Source: Phocaeicola_A sp045647865 (GTDB lineage Bacteria > Bacteroidota > Bacteroidia > Bacteroidales > Bacteroidaceae). From it: a stretch of DNA of 64,000 bases. The notes beneath the pieces are model-generated. The model made no database searches. It worked only from the letters and a program-made list of their open reading frames with translations, and was not told the DNA's origin. Position 1 is the stretch's first letter. Each line of letters opens with the position of its first letter. The translations under genes were made by a program, and so were the position numbers. Below, piece after piece: positions 17,818-26,689 of the stretch. The stretch lies in assembly GCA_045647865.1 (NCBI GenBank), contig JAZRMW010000040.1:1-64000 (forward strand), read 5' to 3'.

Positions 17818-19260
17818 ATGATAGTAAATGCTCTTTCTTTCCTTTCGATTGCTGGTGTAGCATTGGATATGCTGAATGCTGCTAACGATTATTTGTGGAC
17901 ATACGTAGTAATCGTTATGTTGGTCTTTTGTGCCCTTTATTTTACCATACGCTTGCGGGGTGTACAGTTCCGTATGTTGAAGGATATGTGGCGTGTCATG
18001 CTAGGGAGCGACAGAAAAATGTCTGTATCGAAAGGGGATAAGACGCGTCGTATCGGTTCGTTTGGAGCCTTTGCCGTGTCACTCTCCAGTCGTGTAGGTA
18101 CGGGCAACTTGGCCGGAGTAGCTTCGGCAATCTTTGTAGGAGGACCGGGAGCTGTGTTTTGGATGTGGATGATGGCTCTGTTTGGCGCGGCTACGGCTTT
18201 CGTAGAATCTACCTTAGCACAATTGTATAAGAAGAAAGGTTTTGACTCTTTCTATGGAGGTCCTGCCTACTATATGCAGACGGGGTTGAAACGTCGGTGG
18301 ATGGGAGTCTTGTTTGCTATCCTTATTACAATCACCTTTGGTATGGCTAATCAGGTTGTGCAGAGCAATACCCTGTGCGATGCACTCTCCAATGCTATGG
18401 GGGTGGATAAATTATGGGTGGGCATTGTGCTTACCGTGGCTACGTTGGTAATCATTTTTGGCGGTATTCAACGTATTTCACGTTTTTCCAGTATGGTGGT
18501 TCCTTTCATGGCTGTAGGATATATTCTGCTGGCTTTGTATATTGTGATGACCAACCTTTCTGCTCTACCCTCTGTCATAGCTTTGATCTTCAAGAGTGCT
18601 TTCGGAGTTGAACAGATTGCCGGTGGTGCAGTGGGTATGGCCATTATGCAAGGAGTTAAACGGGGTTTATTCAGTAATGAAGCCGGTGAAGGTTCTGCTC
18701 CTAATGCAGCTGCCATAGCCGATACTTCGCACCCTGTAAAACAAGGTCTGATACAAGCACTTGGTGTCTTTGTCGATACGCTGGTCATTTGTACTTGCAC
18801 GGCATTTATTATCCTTGTGTCGGGGCAATATTCTAGCGGTGCAGATGGTATCTTATTGACCTCTTTAGCTGTGGAGAGTCAGATTGGTATTGCCGGTCGG
18901 TATTTCATCACGGCAGCTATTTTCCTGTTTGCCTATAGTACCATCATTGCCAATTACTTCTATGGGGAGACGAATATACGTTTTGTCACTTCGCATCCAT
19001 ACGCTGTGCAACTTTTCCGCCTCATTACGGGGGGTACGGTGATGATTGGTGCTCTTGTCGGCCTTCAAACGGCATGGAGCATGGTGGACATCATGATGGG
19101 CTTCATGACATTGGTTAATCTAGTGGCCATTCTTCTGCTATCGGATAAGGTTTTCGCGCTTTTGCGCAACTACATTGCCCAAAAACGCGAAGGTAAAGAG
19201 CCGGAGTTTCATCGTCACATGATGCCCGATATAGAGAAGGATATAGAGTGTTGGGAGTAA
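17818..19260 (+). CDS. Alanine/glycine:cation symporter (AGCS family)
   Basis: A 480-residue inner-membrane transporter with about eleven hydrophobic segments. Family motifs are clear: GAFAVSLSSRVGTGNLAGVA near residue 83, GGPGAVFWMWMMAL, the FVESTLAQLYK segment and RGLFSNEAGEGSAPNAAA near 285. It imports alanine, glycine or a related amino acid with sodium or protons. I chose ATG 17818 over a TTG nine codons upstream. It is followed by a strong hairpin facing the convergent GH43 gene. Confidence 0.93.
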   Translation: MIVNALSFLSIAGVALDMLNAANDYLWTYVVIVMLVFCALYFTIRLRGVQFRMLKDMWRVMLGSDRKMSVSKGDKTRRIGSFGAFAVSLSSRVGTGNLAGVASAIFVGGPGAVFWMWMMALFGAATAFVESTLAQLYKKKGFDSFYGGPAYYMQTGLKRRWMGVLFAILITITFGMANQVVQSNTLCDALSNAMGVDKLWVGIVLTVATLVIIFGGIQRISRFSSMVVPFMAVGYILLALYIVMTNLSALPSVIALIFKSAFGVEQIAGGAVGMAIMQGVKRGLFSNEAGEGSAPNAAAIADTSHPVKQGLIQALGVFVDTLVICTCTAFIILVSGQYSSGADGILLTSLAVESQIGIAGRYFITAAIFLFAYSTIIANYFYGETNIRFVTSHPYAVQLFRLITGGTVMIGALVGLQTAWSMVDIMMGFMTLVNLVAILLLSDKVFALLRNYIAQKREGKEPEFHRHMMPDIEKDIECWE

Positions 19261-19276
19261 ATCTCCGGATTGAAAA

Positions 19277-19321
19277 TTGGCCCAATCGGTTTAAATCGTT
19301 ATAGAAACCTGATTGGGCCAA
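19277..19321. terminator. Bidirectional terminator between symporter and GH43 genes
   Basis: Stem TTGGCCCAATCGGTTT (19277-19292) / AAACC-T-GATTGGGCCAA (19305-19321): 16 bp with one bulged T, between convergent genes. Confidence 0.8.
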
Positions 19322-19343
19322 TGTGTCAATAAAGAATGATTTT

Positions 19344-20405
19344 TTACCAAATACCTTCGCTCGTCATCTGTACACGCTTCAATTCGCCATTTTTCTTGTA
19401 ATAAAGGCGGTCGATACATACAGAGCGGCGGAAACTGCTACCTGCTGTATTGATACCACCGTTGTGGTAGATGAAGTACCAGTCGCCTTTGAACTTGACA
19501 ATGGCGTGGTGATTGGTGTTGCAATTGCCTGCAATGTCGTTCAATATTCCTTTATATTCCCATGGACCATTGATGCTTTTGCTCATCGCATAAGCTGTTT
19601 TTTCAGGGAAACCGACAGAGAACGTCAGGTAGTACCAATCCTTGTGCTTGTGAATCCACGGTGCTTCGGTGAAGAAATCGTAATCCTTGTGTACCTGCTT
19701 ATCTGCTTGCTTGTTCATCTTCATCAATGCCTCTTGCTTTTCGGCGGGAAGTGAAGGTTGGTGAATGCCTGGTATGTCGATGGTCATGACTTCGCTGTCC
19801 AATTCAATCATGTTGGGCTTCAAGCGGGCATAATAGAGTTGGGTATTTCCCCAAAAGATATAACCAGTACCATCATCGTCCACCATTACAGTAGGGTCAA
19901 TGTCATCCCAACTGATACGTGTCCATTTAGTGGTCATATCGTTAGTTACCAATGGCTTCTCTATGGTTTTGAAAGGTCCTGTGGGTGAGTCACTCACTGC
20001 CACACCCAATGCTTTGCCGTGGATGCTTTTGTGTTCAGCCGTTACGTACCAGTAGTATTTTCCATTGTGCTTGATACACTGACTTGCCCATGCTTCACCG
20101 CGTGCCCACGGGAAATCCGTAGCTTTCAGTTTGTACGAATGCTCCGTCCACGTCTTCATATCTGTGGTCGACAGGATACACCATTCGCGTAAATCATAAT
20201 GTTCGCGGTTGGGTGGACATTGGTCATGTCCGGCATAAATGTATAGGCGGTCACCGCTAACCAAAGCGGCCGGATCGCCCAGATGTTTGTATTTCACAAA
20301 GGGGTTTGAAGTGGCAGTGAATGTCGTATCTACGCCATCAACGTTTTGAGTTATAGCAGGCAGTGTAACCATGCCCATGAGTGTTGCAATCAATATTTTT
20401 TTCAT
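19344..20405 (-). CDS. Glycoside hydrolase family 43 enzyme
   Basis: A 353-residue exported protein with a signal peptide (MKKILIATLMGMVTLPAITQ). The five-bladed propeller of GH43 spans the rest. Catalytic candidates are the Asp of LGDPAALV (general base, about residue 43), the Asp of WDDIDPTVMVDDDG (pKa modulator, about 168) and the Glu of DFFTEAPWIH (general acid). The family contains alpha-L-arabinofuranosidases and beta-xylosidases; the substrate is not resolved. It resembles each half of the double GH43 at 54,666. It stands alone on the minus strand, separated from pepD by a terminator, outside the plus-strand PUL. Confidence 0.88.
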   Translation of the reverse strand: MKKILIATLMGMVTLPAITQNVDGVDTTFTATSNPFVKYKHLGDPAALVSGDRLYIYAGHDQCPPNREHYDLREWCILSTTDMKTWTEHSYKLKATDFPWARGEAWASQCIKHNGKYYWYVTAEHKSIHGKALGVAVSDSPTGPFKTIEKPLVTNDMTTKWTRISWDDIDPTVMVDDDGTGYIFWGNTQLYYARLKPNMIELDSEVMTIDIPGIHQPSLPAEKQEALMKMNKQADKQVHKDYDFFTEAPWIHKHKDWYYLTFSVGFPEKTAYAMSKSINGPWEYKGILNDIAGNCNTNHHAIVKFKGDWYFIYHNGGINTAGSSFRRSVCIDRLYYKKNGELKRVQMTSEGIW

Positions 20406-20497
20406 TTCGTATGGATTCAATTTTATCTTTTTGATTATTTTTGGGGGTGTAAATATCTTGATGTTGTATAGAAAACATTTGAATCAATCTAAAAAAC

Positions 20498-20537
20498 AGA
20501 GGGTGTTTCATACTGAATCTTTTGTGAAACACCCTCT
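20498..20537 (-). terminator. Terminator of the flippase-like/pepD operon
   Basis: Perfect 13-bp stem AGAGGGTGTTTCA (20498-20510) / TGAAACACCCTCT (20525-20537); on the minus strand it is followed by a T-rich run. Confidence 0.8.
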
Positions 20538-20564
20538 TGTGATTTTAGGTATCGAGAGTATACT

Positions 20565-22025
20565 TTACTCTTTGCAAGGTACCTGCTTCAGTGTCTCTAA
20601 CAAGAAGTCATAGAATTTCTGTACGGAAGGAATAAAGACACGTTCGTCGGGCGAGTGAGGAGAACGTAAGGTCGGACCGAAAGATATCATATCGAGACCA
20701 GGATGGCTAGCGCCAATGATTCCGCATTCAAGACCGGCATGAATGACTTTAACTTCGGGTTCCTTGCCGAATTGGATATTATAACTTTCCTTCATGGCCT
20801 TCAGTATGGGTGAATTTACGTTGGGTTGCCAACCAGAATAGCTTCCACTCAATTCAACTTTCATGCCGGCCATATTGAAACAACATTCGAGTGAGGTCGC
20901 TACATATTCTTTCATGGATTCGCTACTACTACGAGCCAAAATGTTGAATTCGGCGCGTCCTTCACCGATGCGGATGATAGCGAGGTTAGATGAGGTCTCT
21001 ACCGTGTCAGGGATGGTAGGAATGTAACGTACAACTCCGTCATGGCAGGAGAAAATGGTATCCACGAGATTGTCTTGAATTTCTTCGGGTACTTCTCCCT
21101 TAGGAAGATCGGTACGTTCTGCCTTCACGGAAATGGGGGTTTCTACTGCTCCGAACTCTTCATTGAAAAGGGCCTCACAATATTTCACTAAGCCCATCAG
21201 TTCTTCTTCATTTTCGGCGGGGATGGTCAGAATGACTTCACATTCGCGTGGGATGGCATTACGCATGTTTCCTCCAATCCAACTGGCGAGGCGTGCTTCG
21301 TAGTCGGCAATAGCTTCACGGACGAGTCGAACCATCAGTTTATTGGCATTAGCGCGTCCTTCACAAATTTCCAACCCTGAGTGTCCACCGCGTAATCCTT
21401 TTAATGTGATTTTTATAGCTATGTCAGTTGGGTCTGTCTCCACTTCTTTATATTCGAGTGAAGCGGTCACATCAATACCTCCGGCGCAACCTATGTAGAG
21501 TTCGCCTTCTTCCTCAGAATCAAGGTTGAGGAGCATCTTTCCTTGTAGAGTCCCTTCTTTCAACCCGAAAGCTCCGTACATGCCTGTTTCTTCGTCGGCT
21601 GTAATAAGAGCTTCTAATGGGCCGTGTACCAATGTGTTGTCTTCCATAATAGCCATGATGGCTGCTACTCCCATACCGTTGTCTGCTCCTAAGGTTGTAC
21701 CTTTGGCACGTACCCATTCATCATCAATGTAAGTCTGAATGGGGTCTTTTTCGAAGTTGTGTACCGTATCGTTGTTCTTTTGGGGTACCATATCCATGTG
21801 TGCTTGAAGGACTACTGTTTCGCGGTTCTCCATTCCAACTGTCGCCGGTTTGCGATAGATGATGTTACCTGCCTCGTCCATGAAGGTCTCTACACCCGCT
21901 TGTTTTCCAAAATCAAGCAGGAATTGTTGGATAGCTTCGAGATGCCCTGACGGACGGGGTACTTGTGTCAATGCATAGAAATGTTTCCATACACATTGTG
22001 GAGCTAAAGATTTGATTTCGTTCAT
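20565..22025 (-). CDS. pepD: Aminoacyl-histidine dipeptidase (M20 family)
   Basis: A 486-residue cytoplasmic metallopeptidase. The metal-binding VVLQAHMDMVPQKN (His and Asp, about residues 76-80), LGADNGMGVAA, and DEETGMYGAFGL blocks are typical of PepD. A dimerisation domain lies in the middle and a C-terminal His in IHAGLECGIIG. It hydrolyses Xaa-His and other dipeptides. It begins 2 nt after the stop of the upstream flippase-like gene, so they are co-transcribed. Confidence 0.95.
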   Translation of the reverse strand: MNEIKSLAPQCVWKHFYALTQVPRPSGHLEAIQQFLLDFGKQAGVETFMDEAGNIIYRKPATVGMENRETVVLQAHMDMVPQKNNDTVHNFEKDPIQTYIDDEWVRAKGTTLGADNGMGVAAIMAIMEDNTLVHGPLEALITADEETGMYGAFGLKEGTLQGKMLLNLDSEEEGELYIGCAGGIDVTASLEYKEVETDPTDIAIKITLKGLRGGHSGLEICEGRANANKLMVRLVREAIADYEARLASWIGGNMRNAIPRECEVILTIPAENEEELMGLVKYCEALFNEEFGAVETPISVKAERTDLPKGEVPEEIQDNLVDTIFSCHDGVVRYIPTIPDTVETSSNLAIIRIGEGRAEFNILARSSSESMKEYVATSLECCFNMAGMKVELSGSYSGWQPNVNSPILKAMKESYNIQFGKEPEVKVIHAGLECGIIGASHPGLDMISFGPTLRSPHSPDERVFIPSVQKFYDFLLETLKQVPCKE

Positions 22026-22027
22026 AT

Positions 22028-23026
22028 TTAATTTGATTTATGATTGATGATTTTTGCTTGGCTTAATGCTATCATACTATATATTCCTAATAGAATGAGT
22101 GCTAAAGTCTGAGTACCGTGTACGATGAGGGCAAAAATGCCTGCGTCAGATTCGTTCACGCCATAAAGTAACGTCAACATGGAGATAACCACGTAGTGCC
22201 AAGGCCCTGCACCGTTAGGAGTGGGAATGAGGACGGCAAAGCTGGTTGTGATAAATACAGCCAATCCTGCTTTGAAACCAAGGTCTGCTGTAAAAGGGAA
22301 CGCGTAGAAGGTGAGATAAAATTGCAGAATATAGCATCCCCATATGGCAAAACTGTAAAATAGGAATAGGGGAAGATTCTTTACTCGTCGTACAGAACAT
22401 ATACCTTCCCATAAGTTTAGAAGGAATCCTTTCACCTTTTCGGCAAAAGATAAACGACGGAGTAGGAAGTATCCAATGACGCAAAATATAAGGGCTAATA
22501 TCATCCCTAGGATGAAGTAGGATGAGGCTATGGATGATGCAAGTTCATCTATGGGTTGTCCTTTTTCCGTGAAAAAGGTGAGCAATACATCGAATTGCAG
22601 AATCACAACCAGCAGAGCTATCAGTACCACACACACCATATCAACTACGCGCTCTGTTACCACAGTTCCCAACGACTTGGTAAACGAAACGCCATCGTAT
22701 CGTTTCAATATGCCACATCGTGCCACTTCACCCGAACGGGGAATCAACAAACTGATGGCATAGGAGAAAAAAATGGCATTGATGCAGTTACTTGCACGTG
22801 GGTGTTCATCCAAAGGGGCTAATACCTGTTTCCAACGGAGACCTCGAAAAACATGGCTCAGTATCTCGAACACCAAGGAAAAGAGTAACCATCCGATACT
22901 CATCCGTGCAAACAGCGCTCCGTTGAGTGCCGAGAAATCAAAATCGCGGTATGTCCACCAAAGGATACAGCCTCCCAATATGAGAGGAAATAGATATTTT
23001 ATCAGATTGTGTATGAGCTTTTTCAT
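22028..23026 (-). CDS. Flippase-like UPF0104 membrane protein (MprF/AglD N-terminal domain family)
   Basis: A 332-residue inner-membrane protein with about eight transmembrane segments. It has the family signature GLRWKQVLAPL followed by YAISLLIPRSGEVARCGILKR and later VLIPTPNGAGPWHYVV. This is the lysylphosphatidylglycerol synthase transmembrane (UPF0104) family, proposed to flip lipids or lipid-linked sugars. It lacks the C-terminal aminoacyl-transfer domain of full MprF. Substrate unknown. It leads the operon with pepD and has a good -7 element upstream. Confidence 0.85.
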   Translation of the reverse strand: MKKLIHNLIKYLFPLILGGCILWWTYRDFDFSALNGALFARMSIGWLLFSLVFEILSHVFRGLRWKQVLAPLDEHPRASNCINAIFFSYAISLLIPRSGEVARCGILKRYDGVSFTKSLGTVVTERVVDMVCVVLIALLVVILQFDVLLTFFTEKGQPIDELASSIASSYFILGMILALIFCVIGYFLLRRLSFAEKVKGFLLNLWEGICSVRRVKNLPLFLFYSFAIWGCYILQFYLTFYAFPFTADLGFKAGLAVFITTSFAVLIPTPNGAGPWHYVVISMLTLLYGVNESDAGIFALIVHGTQTLALILLGIYSMIALSQAKIINHKSN

Positions 23027-23045
23027 GTGAACGGTTTAATCCATG

Positions 23046-23053
23046 CAAAGTTA
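23046..23053 (-). promoter_or_regulatory. -7 promoter element for the flippase-like gene
   Basis: Minus strand reads TAACTTTG (TAnnTTTG), 20 nt upstream of the start at 23026. Confidence 0.5.
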
Positions 23054-23135
23054 CGGTTTTTATTTGAACTGACAAAGCCTATTTAAAGGATTCTCATAGA
23101 AAGTTTCCTTTTGATTTCTTTTATTCAATATTTTT

Positions 23136-23165
23136 TTTGGTGTTAAAGTTTATTTTATAAATTTG
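23136..23165 (+). promoter_or_regulatory. Promoter of the first GH31 gene
   Basis: -33 TTTG at 23136-23139 and -7 TAAATTTG at 23158-23165, 18 nt apart; the start codon is 32 nt downstream. Confidence 0.6.
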
Positions 23166-23196
23166 CACCCATTAAACGTTAATTGCATAATTAATA

Positions 23197-26100
23197 ATGA
23201 GAAAACTTTTATTAACAATCCTGTGTGGGGTGGCGGTTGTGGTATCAACGGCTCAAACAATAACGAATTCCAAATATGGAGTTAGAGTGGATGCTTCTGT
23301 AAAAGGGGTACCGACGACGGAGGTGATTGTTTATACACCTTCTATCATCCGTGTAATCAAATATGCCGACGGATTGGCTCAGATGCCGGATAAGAAAAGC
23401 TATTCAGTGGTGTTGGAGCCTACGGGAACAGATTTTTCGGTTTATGAAATAGGACCTGCGGTAGCAATAAGTACCGGACAGATGGAGGTAAGGGTAGATA
23501 AGCAGACGGGTGAAGTATGTTTCGCCAAAGGGCAAAACTTGTTATTTCAGGAAATTGCGGCCGGTGAAGTGAAACTGATTACTGATGGTGCGGACAAAGG
23601 AAACTACGAGGTAGCTCAAAACTTCCGATTGGAAAAGAATGAGGCTATCTTCGGATTCGGTCAGCGTGGAAGCCGTAAATTGAATCAACGTGGTGAGAAA
23701 ATTAAGATGTGGAATACGAATGGAAACATTACTATTCCTTATTTTGCTTCAGAGAAAGGATACGGTTTTTATTGGGACAATGCCGGACGTTCATATTTTG
23801 AAGATAACGAAACCTTGACACGATTCTCGTCTGAAGTGGCTCAAGGGGTGGATTATTACTTCATCTATGGCGGTGGCTCGCAGGATGCCGTAATGGCAGG
23901 TGTACGTCAACTTTCAGGACAGGCTACCATGTTTCCCTTGTGGTCAATGGGATTCTGGCAATGTCGCGAACGTTACAAGACCAGTGATGAGTTGTGTGAA
24001 GTATTGGATAAGTATCGTGAGTTAGAGATACCTCTTGATGGTATTGTGCAAGATTGGCAATACTGGGGATGCGATTCAAACTGGAATGCGATGAAATTCC
24101 AAAATCCATATTATATAAATAAGGTAGGTGATGAGGCTTGGGCAAAGTATCTGCCCGATGATCTCAAACCTTTGGCACGTGAGTATGTGAGAAAAGGATT
24201 GGAACCTCGTATCAAGTCTCCTCAAGAAATGATTGATTATGTTCATAGCAAGAATGCACATCTGATGATTTCCATTTGGGCAAGTTTTGGTCCTTGGACG
24301 GAACAATATGCTGAATTAGATAAGATTGGTGCTCTCTATCCCTTTGACACCTGGCCTCGTAATCGTGGAGTGAAACCTTATGACCCTTTCAATCCCAAGG
24401 CACGTGATATTTATTGGAAATACCTGAAGAATCTCTATGATATGGATATCGATGCTTGGTGGAGTGATTCTACTGAACCTGACCAATTTGACCAACCAGG
24501 TGATGACGAACACATGACTCACGATGGTACTTGGAGAAGTGTAAAAAAAGCATTTCCATTGATGAGTAACAAGGGTGTGTATGAAAATCTGCGGAAGCAG
24601 AAAAAGAACGCTAAGCGTTCCTTCCAAATGACCCGAAGCAGTTCGTTTGGTATTCAACGTTTCGGAACCTTCAGCTGGAGTGGAGACATCACCAGTAATT
24701 GGCAGGTTATGAAGAATCAGATTCCTTCAGGTTTGAACTATGTCACTTGTGGTATTCCTTTCTGGAACACAGATATTGGTGGGTTCTTCGGTTGGGATAT
24801 CAATAATGATACGCACGATCCTTTTGCACAGGAGCTTCAAGTACGTTGGATGCAATGGGGATGTTTTATGCCTTTGATGCGTAATCATCGTTCGGGGCCT
24901 ATGCTCAATGAATTCTATCACTATGGTAAGCCAGGGGAATGGCCTTTCGATGTACAGAAGCATTACGTAGAGCTTCGTTATCGTCTTTTACCTTATATAT
25001 ATAGTATGATGGGTGAAGTGGTACAGCGTAGTGGCTCAATGATGCGTCCGCTCTTTTTTGACTTTGCTTACGATAAACGTGCGACAAGGCTTACGGATGA
25101 GTATCTCTTTGGACGTTCCATTTTAGTAAAACCTGTAACAGACCCTCTTTATACATATCAAGATGAACGCAAGAGGGGACATGCTATCTATCCTGAAGTG
25201 GAGAGAGCGGCAGCTCCCGTCGATGTCTATTTGCCTGCTGGTACTGATTGGTACGACTTTTGGACTAACGAACGATTGGCCGGTGGACGTAATGTAATGC
25301 GCCTGGCTCCTATTGATATTATTCCTGTATACATCAAGGCCGGCTCTATCATCCCCTTCGGCCCCGAAGTGCAATATGCTACAGAAAAGCCGTGGGATAA
25401 TCTTGAAATACGTGTCTATCCAGGTGCGAATGGCGAGTTTACTCTGTATGAGGATGAAGGAGATAATTACAACTATGAAAAGGGTAATTTTACCGAGATA
25501 CCTTTCCGTTGGGATGATGATCATGGTACACTTATCATTGGTGCTCGTCGAGGAAAGTTCAAAGGGATGTTGGAAAAACGCAAATTCCGTATATTGATAG
25601 TTACTGAGGAAAGTCCTGCAGGTGATACCGAAGCTACAAAATACAACGCCGTGGTGGATTATGATGGAAAGGAGGTACGTGTGAAGCTTTGCGAAGGTTC
25701 AGTTCCTGAAGGTATGGAGAATGTAACTTATCATTACATCGATAATCCTAGTTTTGAAGCCGATAGTCGTTCGGGTGATAAATTCGAACCTCAAGGTTGG
25801 AAGGTGAGTAGTCCTACGTCGTGGTGGGGTATCAATACTCAGGGTGGTGGTGAACCTAAACCAACACACGGAAGCTATATTTTTGGTGTGTGGGATGAAG
25901 CTAACACCCACAAAGCTGTCGTCAGTCAAGTGATAGAGAATTTGCCTGCAGGTGAATATGAATTGAGAGTGGATATGCATGCCTCAAATACTCGTACTGA
26001 TATTCGTGTGGGTAATCAACGATTATTTGCAGATAAAAAGGTAGCCTATTTCCGTGATCAAGTGAAGAATCCGGGTGTAGGAGATACATATCCTATGCAA

Positions 26101-26229
26101 ACAGTCAAAGTTTCTTTCACACAAGAAAGAGATGGTGAACCTGTCACTATTGGTGTCGCTACCGATGGGGCTCCATCTGCGACATGGTTCAAGATTGATA
26201 ATTTCCTGCTTTTTCGTGTCGTGAAGTAG
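23197..26229 (+). CDS. GH31 family glycoside hydrolase with C-terminal binding-type module
   Basis: A 1010-residue secreted enzyme. A signal peptide ends near STAQ (residue 20). An N-terminal GH31 beta-sandwich (about 20-240) precedes the TIM barrel (about 240-610). The barrel has VQDWQYWG, and the likely nucleophile D424 in DAWWSDSTEPDQ. A DUF5110-like region carries YEDEGDNYNYE (about 755). The last 165 residues (from IDNPSFEADS on) form an extra beta-sandwich domain resembling a carbohydrate-binding module, with VIENLPAGEYELRVDMHAS. GH31 covers alpha-glucosidases, alpha-xylosidases and related activities; the extended length and context suit a plant polysaccharide. It is followed by a 460-nt gap before the transport block. 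Confidence 0.92.
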   Translation: MRKLLLTILCGVAVVVSTAQTITNSKYGVRVDASVKGVPTTEVIVYTPSIIRVIKYADGLAQMPDKKSYSVVLEPTGTDFSVYEIGPAVAISTGQMEVRVDKQTGEVCFAKGQNLLFQEIAAGEVKLITDGADKGNYEVAQNFRLEKNEAIFGFGQRGSRKLNQRGEKIKMWNTNGNITIPYFASEKGYGFYWDNAGRSYFEDNETLTRFSSEVAQGVDYYFIYGGGSQDAVMAGVRQLSGQATMFPLWSMGFWQCRERYKTSDELCEVLDKYRELEIPLDGIVQDWQYWGCDSNWNAMKFQNPYYINKVGDEAWAKYLPDDLKPLAREYVRKGLEPRIKSPQEMIDYVHSKNAHLMISIWASFGPWTEQYAELDKIGALYPFDTWPRNRGVKPYDPFNPKARDIYWKYLKNLYDMDIDAWWSDSTEPDQFDQPGDDEHMTHDGTWRSVKKAFPLMSNKGVYENLRKQKKNAKRSFQMTRSSSFGIQRFGTFSWSGDITSNWQVMKNQIPSGLNYVTCGIPFWNTDIGGFFGWDINNDTHDPFAQELQVRWMQWGCFMPLMRNHRSGPMLNEFYHYGKPGEWPFDVQKHYVELRYRLLPYIYSMMGEVVQRSGSMMRPLFFDFAYDKRATRLTDEYLFGRSILVKPVTDPLYTYQDERKRGHAIYPEVERAAAPVDVYLPAGTDWYDFWTNERLAGGRNVMRLAPIDIIPVYIKAGSIIPFGPEVQYATEKPWDNLEIRVYPGANGEFTLYEDEGDNYNYEKGNFTEIPFRWDDDHGTLIIGARRGKFKGMLEKRKFRILIVTEESPAGDTEATKYNAVVDYDGKEVRVKLCEGSVPEGMENVTYHYIDNPSFEADSRSGDKFEPQGWKVSSPTSWWGINTQGGGEPKPTHGSYIFGVWDEANTHKAVVSQVIENLPAGEYELRVDMHASNTRTDIRVGNQRLFADKKVAYFRDQVKNPGVGDTYPMQTVKVSFTQERDGEPVTIGVATDGAPSATWFKIDNFLLFRVVK

Positions 26230-26327
26230 ATGGGGCTGGATATAAAATTGTCAAAGAACTTGTATCGTCCGTTGCTTGAATCGGATACAAATTTGAATTG
26301 TTGAAAGAGGTTTTTTATGCAGGTTTT

Positions 26328-26360
26328 AAGGATGTGTCAAATGGATGCATCCTTATTTTT
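26328..26360 (+). terminator. Probable terminator of the first GH31 gene
   Basis: Stem AAGGATG (26328-26334) / CATCCTT (26348-26354) followed by ATTTTTA. Short stem, so moderate support. Confidence 0.5.
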
Positions 26361-26689
26361 ATGTAACCTTTTTAGTGTAAAGCCTATAAATTTAATTTCT
26401 TTGTTATAATTTAGGGAAATAAGGTTAAAAGGTGTGGAATGCTTTGTATAGAGCCTTTTCAATATGGCGTTTAGATTAATGAGTCAAATAGAAAAGCGTA
26501 TGAGACATGAATGAAATAGAGTGTAACGAACGAAAAAACCGAGCAAACATAATATTAAGCAAGTCTTGTTAATTCTGCCTAATTTTGCATTCGTGAAAAA
26601 GTGTATTCGGCAAATGTGTTGAATTCGCTATGTACAGCCAATGAAAAATTTATAAATTTATGGAAATATTTAATAAAACTCAAAAAAGT
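26361..26689 (+). promoter_or_regulatory. Leader region of the FAS1-SusCD operon
   Basis: This gap has no gene. It is AT-rich and contains TAATTTTG at 26580-26587, matching the -7 consensus, with no clear -33 partner. If used, the transcript would have a leader of about 95 nt before the FAS1 start at 26690. It is a reasonable place for the hybrid sensor/regulator to bind, but I can identify no operator. Confidence 0.4.
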
